Shown here: in pieces, positions 6,609 through 8,138 of the stretch
Position numbering within the stretch: the first letter of the stretch is position 1
How the letters are laid out: each line of letters starts with the position of its first letter
Source: Pseudomonadota bacterium
GTDB lineage: Bacteria > Pseudomonadota > Gammaproteobacteria > Arenicellales > Poriferihabitantaceae
DNA length: 8,138 nucleotides
Assembly: GCA_024226105.1 (NCBI GenBank)
Contig: JAAELZ010000693.1
Location: 1-8,138, forward strand
Reading direction: 5' to 3'
Made by a program: the position numbers and the translations under genes
Notes under the pieces: model-generated
What the model was told of the DNA's origin: nothing
The model's database searches: none
What the model saw: only the letters and a program-made list of their open reading frames with translations

Positions 6609-6690
6609 GTAGGGTGGATAAGCAGTAGCGCATCCACCAATACCTGGATTGGGCGAAAGTTGGTGGATGCGCTACGCTTATCCACCCTAC
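6609..6690. repeat. 82-bp palindromic repeat inside the T-box leader
   Basis: The left arm, GTAGGGTGGATAAGC then GTAGCGCATCCACCAA (6609-6640), is the reverse complement of the right arm (6660-6690). All 31 pairs match, with one bulged A at 6624. The loop is 6641-6659. Each arm also folds alone, because GGTGGAT faces ATCCACC. It resembles intergenic palindromes common in gammaproteobacteria. It falls between Stem I and Stem III of the T-box. A diverged single arm is found at 1203-1234. Confidence 0.85.
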
Positions 6691-6783
6691 AACGTGCCAA
6701 TAGGTAATTACTATGTGTGCGACTACCTAAGTTTGATCTTGTGAGAGATCAAAAAAACCGGGTGGTACCGCGAACAAATCTCG

Positions 6784-6817
6784 CCCCGGAGTGTCTTTGA
6801 TGCTCCGGGGTTTTTTT
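6784..6817 (+). terminator. Rho-independent terminator of the T-box leader
   Basis: CCCCGGAG (6784-6791) and CTCCGGGG (6803-6810) form a perfect 8-bp GC-rich stem with an 11-nt loop, followed by seven T (6811-6817). Its left arm shares bases 6784-6789 with the antiterminator, giving the on/off switch. Confidence 0.95.
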
Positions 6818-6837
6818 GTTTTGTGGCCCTGGTAACG

Positions 6838-6857
6838 CCCCTCTTTGGTAAAGGGGG
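6838..6857. repeat. Short CCCC/GGGG hairpin, likely repeat remnant
   Basis: CCCC (6838-6841) and CTTT (6843-6846) pair with AAAG (6850-6853) and GGGG (6854-6857) around a GGT loop, with one bulged T. It lies just after the T-box terminator. The sequence style is that of common intergenic repeats. No U-tract follows directly, so it is not called a terminator. The stretch 6858-6899 shows nothing else I can support. Confidence 0.4.
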
Positions 6858-6899
6858 AAGATATTTTTACAATAGATATAACGAGTCAGCAGAGACTTT

Positions 6900-6926
6900 T
6901 AGATTGCCACGCTGCGCTCGCAATGA
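6900..6926. repeat. Third GTCATTGCGAG repeat copy, upstream of ileS
   Basis: The reverse complement reads GTCATTGCGAG, then CGCAG, then CGTGGCAATCTA. It differs from the copy at 6257-6286 by one base over 27-28 positions. It stands alone in the ileS 5' untranslated region, ending 29 bp before the ATG. Confidence 0.75.
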
Positions 6927-6955
6927 CGTGAGTCGAATTAAGCATAGAGCTAAAC

Positions 6956-8138
6956 ATGAACGAAAAACGTAACTTTAAAAAAGTCGAAGGGCGTTATAAC
7001 GGCCCGAACCTGGAAACCGAGATGCTGTCCTTCTGGGAGCAAAACGACATTTTCCAGAAGAGCATCGAGCAGAGCCAGGGTAAACCACGCTTTTCGTTTA
7101 ATGAAGGGCCGCCAACGGCAAACGGCAAACCCGGTATCCATCATGTTCTGGCACGCACCTACAAGGACATTTTTCCGCGCTATAAAACCATGCAGGGTTA
7201 TTTTGCACCGCGTAAAGCGGGCTGGGATACCCATGGCCTGCCGGTTGAGCACGAAATCGAAAAAGAACTCGGCATTTTTGACAAAAAAGAGATTGAGAAA
7301 CAAATCGGCGTGGCCGAATTTACCCGCCGTTGCCGCGAATCGGTGATGCGTTATATCGGCGAATGGGAGAAAATGACCCAACGCATGGGCTTCTGGGTCA
7401 ACCTCGATGAAGCCTATTACACGCTCGACAATAACTATATCGAAAGCGTCTGGGCGCTGCTCAAACGCATCTGGGACAAAGACCTGATTTACTCGGGATA
7501 CAAAGTCGTACCCTATGACCCGCGTATTGGCGCGACCTTATCTTCACACGAGGTGGCGCAGGGTTATAAGGAAGTCGATGACCCCTCAGTCACCGTACGC
7601 TTTAGGCTGACGGGCGAAGAAAACACTTCTTTTCTGGTATGGACCACCACTCCCTGGACATTACCCTCCAATCTACTGCTGGCGGTGGGTGAAGATATTG
7701 ATTACGCCTATGTTGAACACGAAGGTGAGACCTTTATTCTGGCCCGGGCGCTGATCGGACAGGTATTTGGGGAAGATACACCCGCGTTAATAAAAACCGT
7801 AAAAGGCAAAGACCTTATCGGCACCTCGTATCAACGCCTGTTGGACTATCTGCCACTGGATTCAGAAAACTGCTTTCGCGTGGTTCCTGCTGATTTTGTC
7901 AGTACCGAAGACGGTACCGGCATTGTACACATTGCCCCGGCTTACGGCGTTGACGATCTGGCATTGGGCGGGCGAGAAGATGTTCCAATTCTGCACGGCG
8001 TGGGGCTGGACGGGTATATGAAGGCCGAGGTCACCCCGGTCGCGGGCAAGTTTTTTAAAGAGGCCGACCCGATCCTGATTGATGTGCTGCGGGATAAGGG
8101 ATTGTTGTTCAAAGCCGAAACCGTGACCCACAATTACC
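6956..8138 (+). CDS. ileS: Isoleucyl-tRNA synthetase, type 2, with GXHH motif (N-terminal part)
   Basis: Class I synthetase charging tRNA-Ile in the cytosol; 394 codons are present and the frame leaves the right edge. The N-terminal catalytic half has FNEGPPTANGKPGIHHVLART (48-67), where the usual HXGH signature is G60-I-H62-H63, then RKAGWDTHGLPVEHEIEKELG (86-106). This wording is that of type 2 (IleRS2) enzymes; type 1, as in E. coli, reads DGPPYANGSIHIGH and PGWDCHGLPIE. The CP1 editing domain follows, with the Thr-rich VWTTTPWTLPSN (228-239) and GTGIVHIAPAYGVDD (320-334). The KMSKS loop and anticodon domains lie beyond the window. ATG 6956 is the natural start (MNEKRNFKKVEGRYN); the Shine-Dalgarno is weak (AGAG). 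It is controlled by the T-box leader upstream. Usual ileS neighbours (ribF, lspA) are not seen on this side. Confidence 0.96.
   Translation, partial: MNEKRNFKKVEGRYNGPNLETEMLSFWEQNDIFQKSIEQSQGKPRFSFNEGPPTANGKPGIHHVLARTYKDIFPRYKTMQGYFAPRKAGWDTHGLPVEHEIEKELGIFDKKEIEKQIGVAEFTRRCRESVMRYIGEWEKMTQRMGFWVNLDEAYYTLDNNYIESVWALLKRIWDKDLIYSGYKVVPYDPRIGATLSSHEVAQGYKEVDDPSVTVRFRLTGEENTSFLVWTTTPWTLPSNLLLAVGEDIDYAYVEHEGETFILARALIGQVFGEDTPALIKTVKGKDLIGTSYQRLLDYLPLDSENCFRVVPADFVSTEDGTGIVHIAPAYGVDDLALGGREDVPILHGVGLDGYMKAEVTPVAGKFFKEADPILIDVLRDKGLLFKAETVTHNY

Larger units (their letters stand above)
6426..6817 (+). promoter_or_regulatory. T-box riboswitch (tRNA-Ile sensing) controlling ileS
   Basis: A leader RNA that binds uncharged tRNA and then allows transcription of the downstream synthetase gene. 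Stem I (6426-6525) shows AGC (6426-6428) pairing with GCT (6523-6525), a kink-turn-like AATGATA opposite TGGA, GGG (6436-6438) pairing with CCC (6516-6518), the GAGTA box (6441-6445), and the distal GGTGCAAGCC (6480-6489). The specifier loop GAAAATCACC presents ATC (6512-6514), an isoleucine codon. Stem III is TTTGATCT/AGATCAAA (6732-6739/6746-6753). The T-box GGGTGGTACCGCG (6760-6772) lies in an antiterminator: CCGGG 6758-6762 with CCCGG 6785-6789, GCGA 6770-6773 with TCGC 6781-6784, leaving the 7-nt bulge TGGTACC. TGGT pairs with ACCA of a tRNA with discriminator A, as in tRNA-Ile. The antiterminator excludes the terminator at 6784-6817. A foreign 82-bp repeat lies at 6609-6690. Confidence 0.93.

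Noticed and set aside
6422..6700. A 92-codon minus-strand open frame across the ileS leader
   Set aside because: It overlaps the conserved T-box Stem I and half of the palindromic repeat, and its translation shows no recognisable domain. The RNA explanation fits every landmark.
6251..6926. Repeats near ileS as a CRISPR array
   Set aside because: The copies are few, inverted, of unequal length and irregularly spaced, and no cas gene is present.
6950..7381. A 143-codon minus-strand frame over the start of ileS
   Set aside because: It is antisense to the well-conserved IleRS catalytic region and its translation resembles no family.

Overview
The window looks like a chromosomal segment of a gammaproteobacterium of moderate GC content. 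The evidence is the gmk - rpoZ - spoT order, the sequence style of YicC, Gmk and NagZ, and palindromic repeats of a kind common in that class. The species cannot be named from the sequence.

Left and centre (1-6229): seven genes all read on the minus strand, in transcription order yicC, gmk, rpoZ, spoT, a low-molecular-weight tyrosine phosphatase, a signal-peptide-less YkuD-fold enzyme, and nagZ (cut by the left edge). They combine RNA turnover (yicC), GMP phosphorylation (gmk), the omega subunit of RNA polymerase (rpoZ), (p)ppGpp turnover (spoT) and cytoplasmic peptidoglycan recycling (the YkuD enzyme plus nagZ). rpoZ/spoT are 2 nt apart and YkuD/nagZ overlap by one base, so both pairs look translationally coupled. 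A probable MITE-like insertion (about 4504-4697) separates gmk from rpoZ and carries a possible promoter facing rpoZ.

Right (6230-8138): about 725 bp without a protein gene, then the first 394 codons of a plus-strand ileS. The 'empty' stretch is dense. It holds a 112-bp hairpin made of two GTCATTGCGAG-type repeats, then a full T-box riboswitch leader. The leader has Stem I with an ATC isoleucine specifier, Stem III, a T-box GGGTGGTACCGCG in an antiterminator, and a competing intrinsic terminator. Two more repeat elements lie between the terminator and the ileS start. An 82-bp palindromic repeat is embedded inside the T-box leader itself.

The most interesting point is the pairing of a T-box, a Gram-positive-style device, with a type 2 IleRS whose HXGH signature is replaced by GIHH, in an otherwise gammaproteobacterial context. 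The GXHH form is known from mupirocin hyper-resistant IleRS2. I infer that leader and gene arrived together by horizontal transfer and that local repeats then colonised the leader. A diverged single copy of the same palindromic repeat, with a compensating base-pair change, lies before the YkuD gene.
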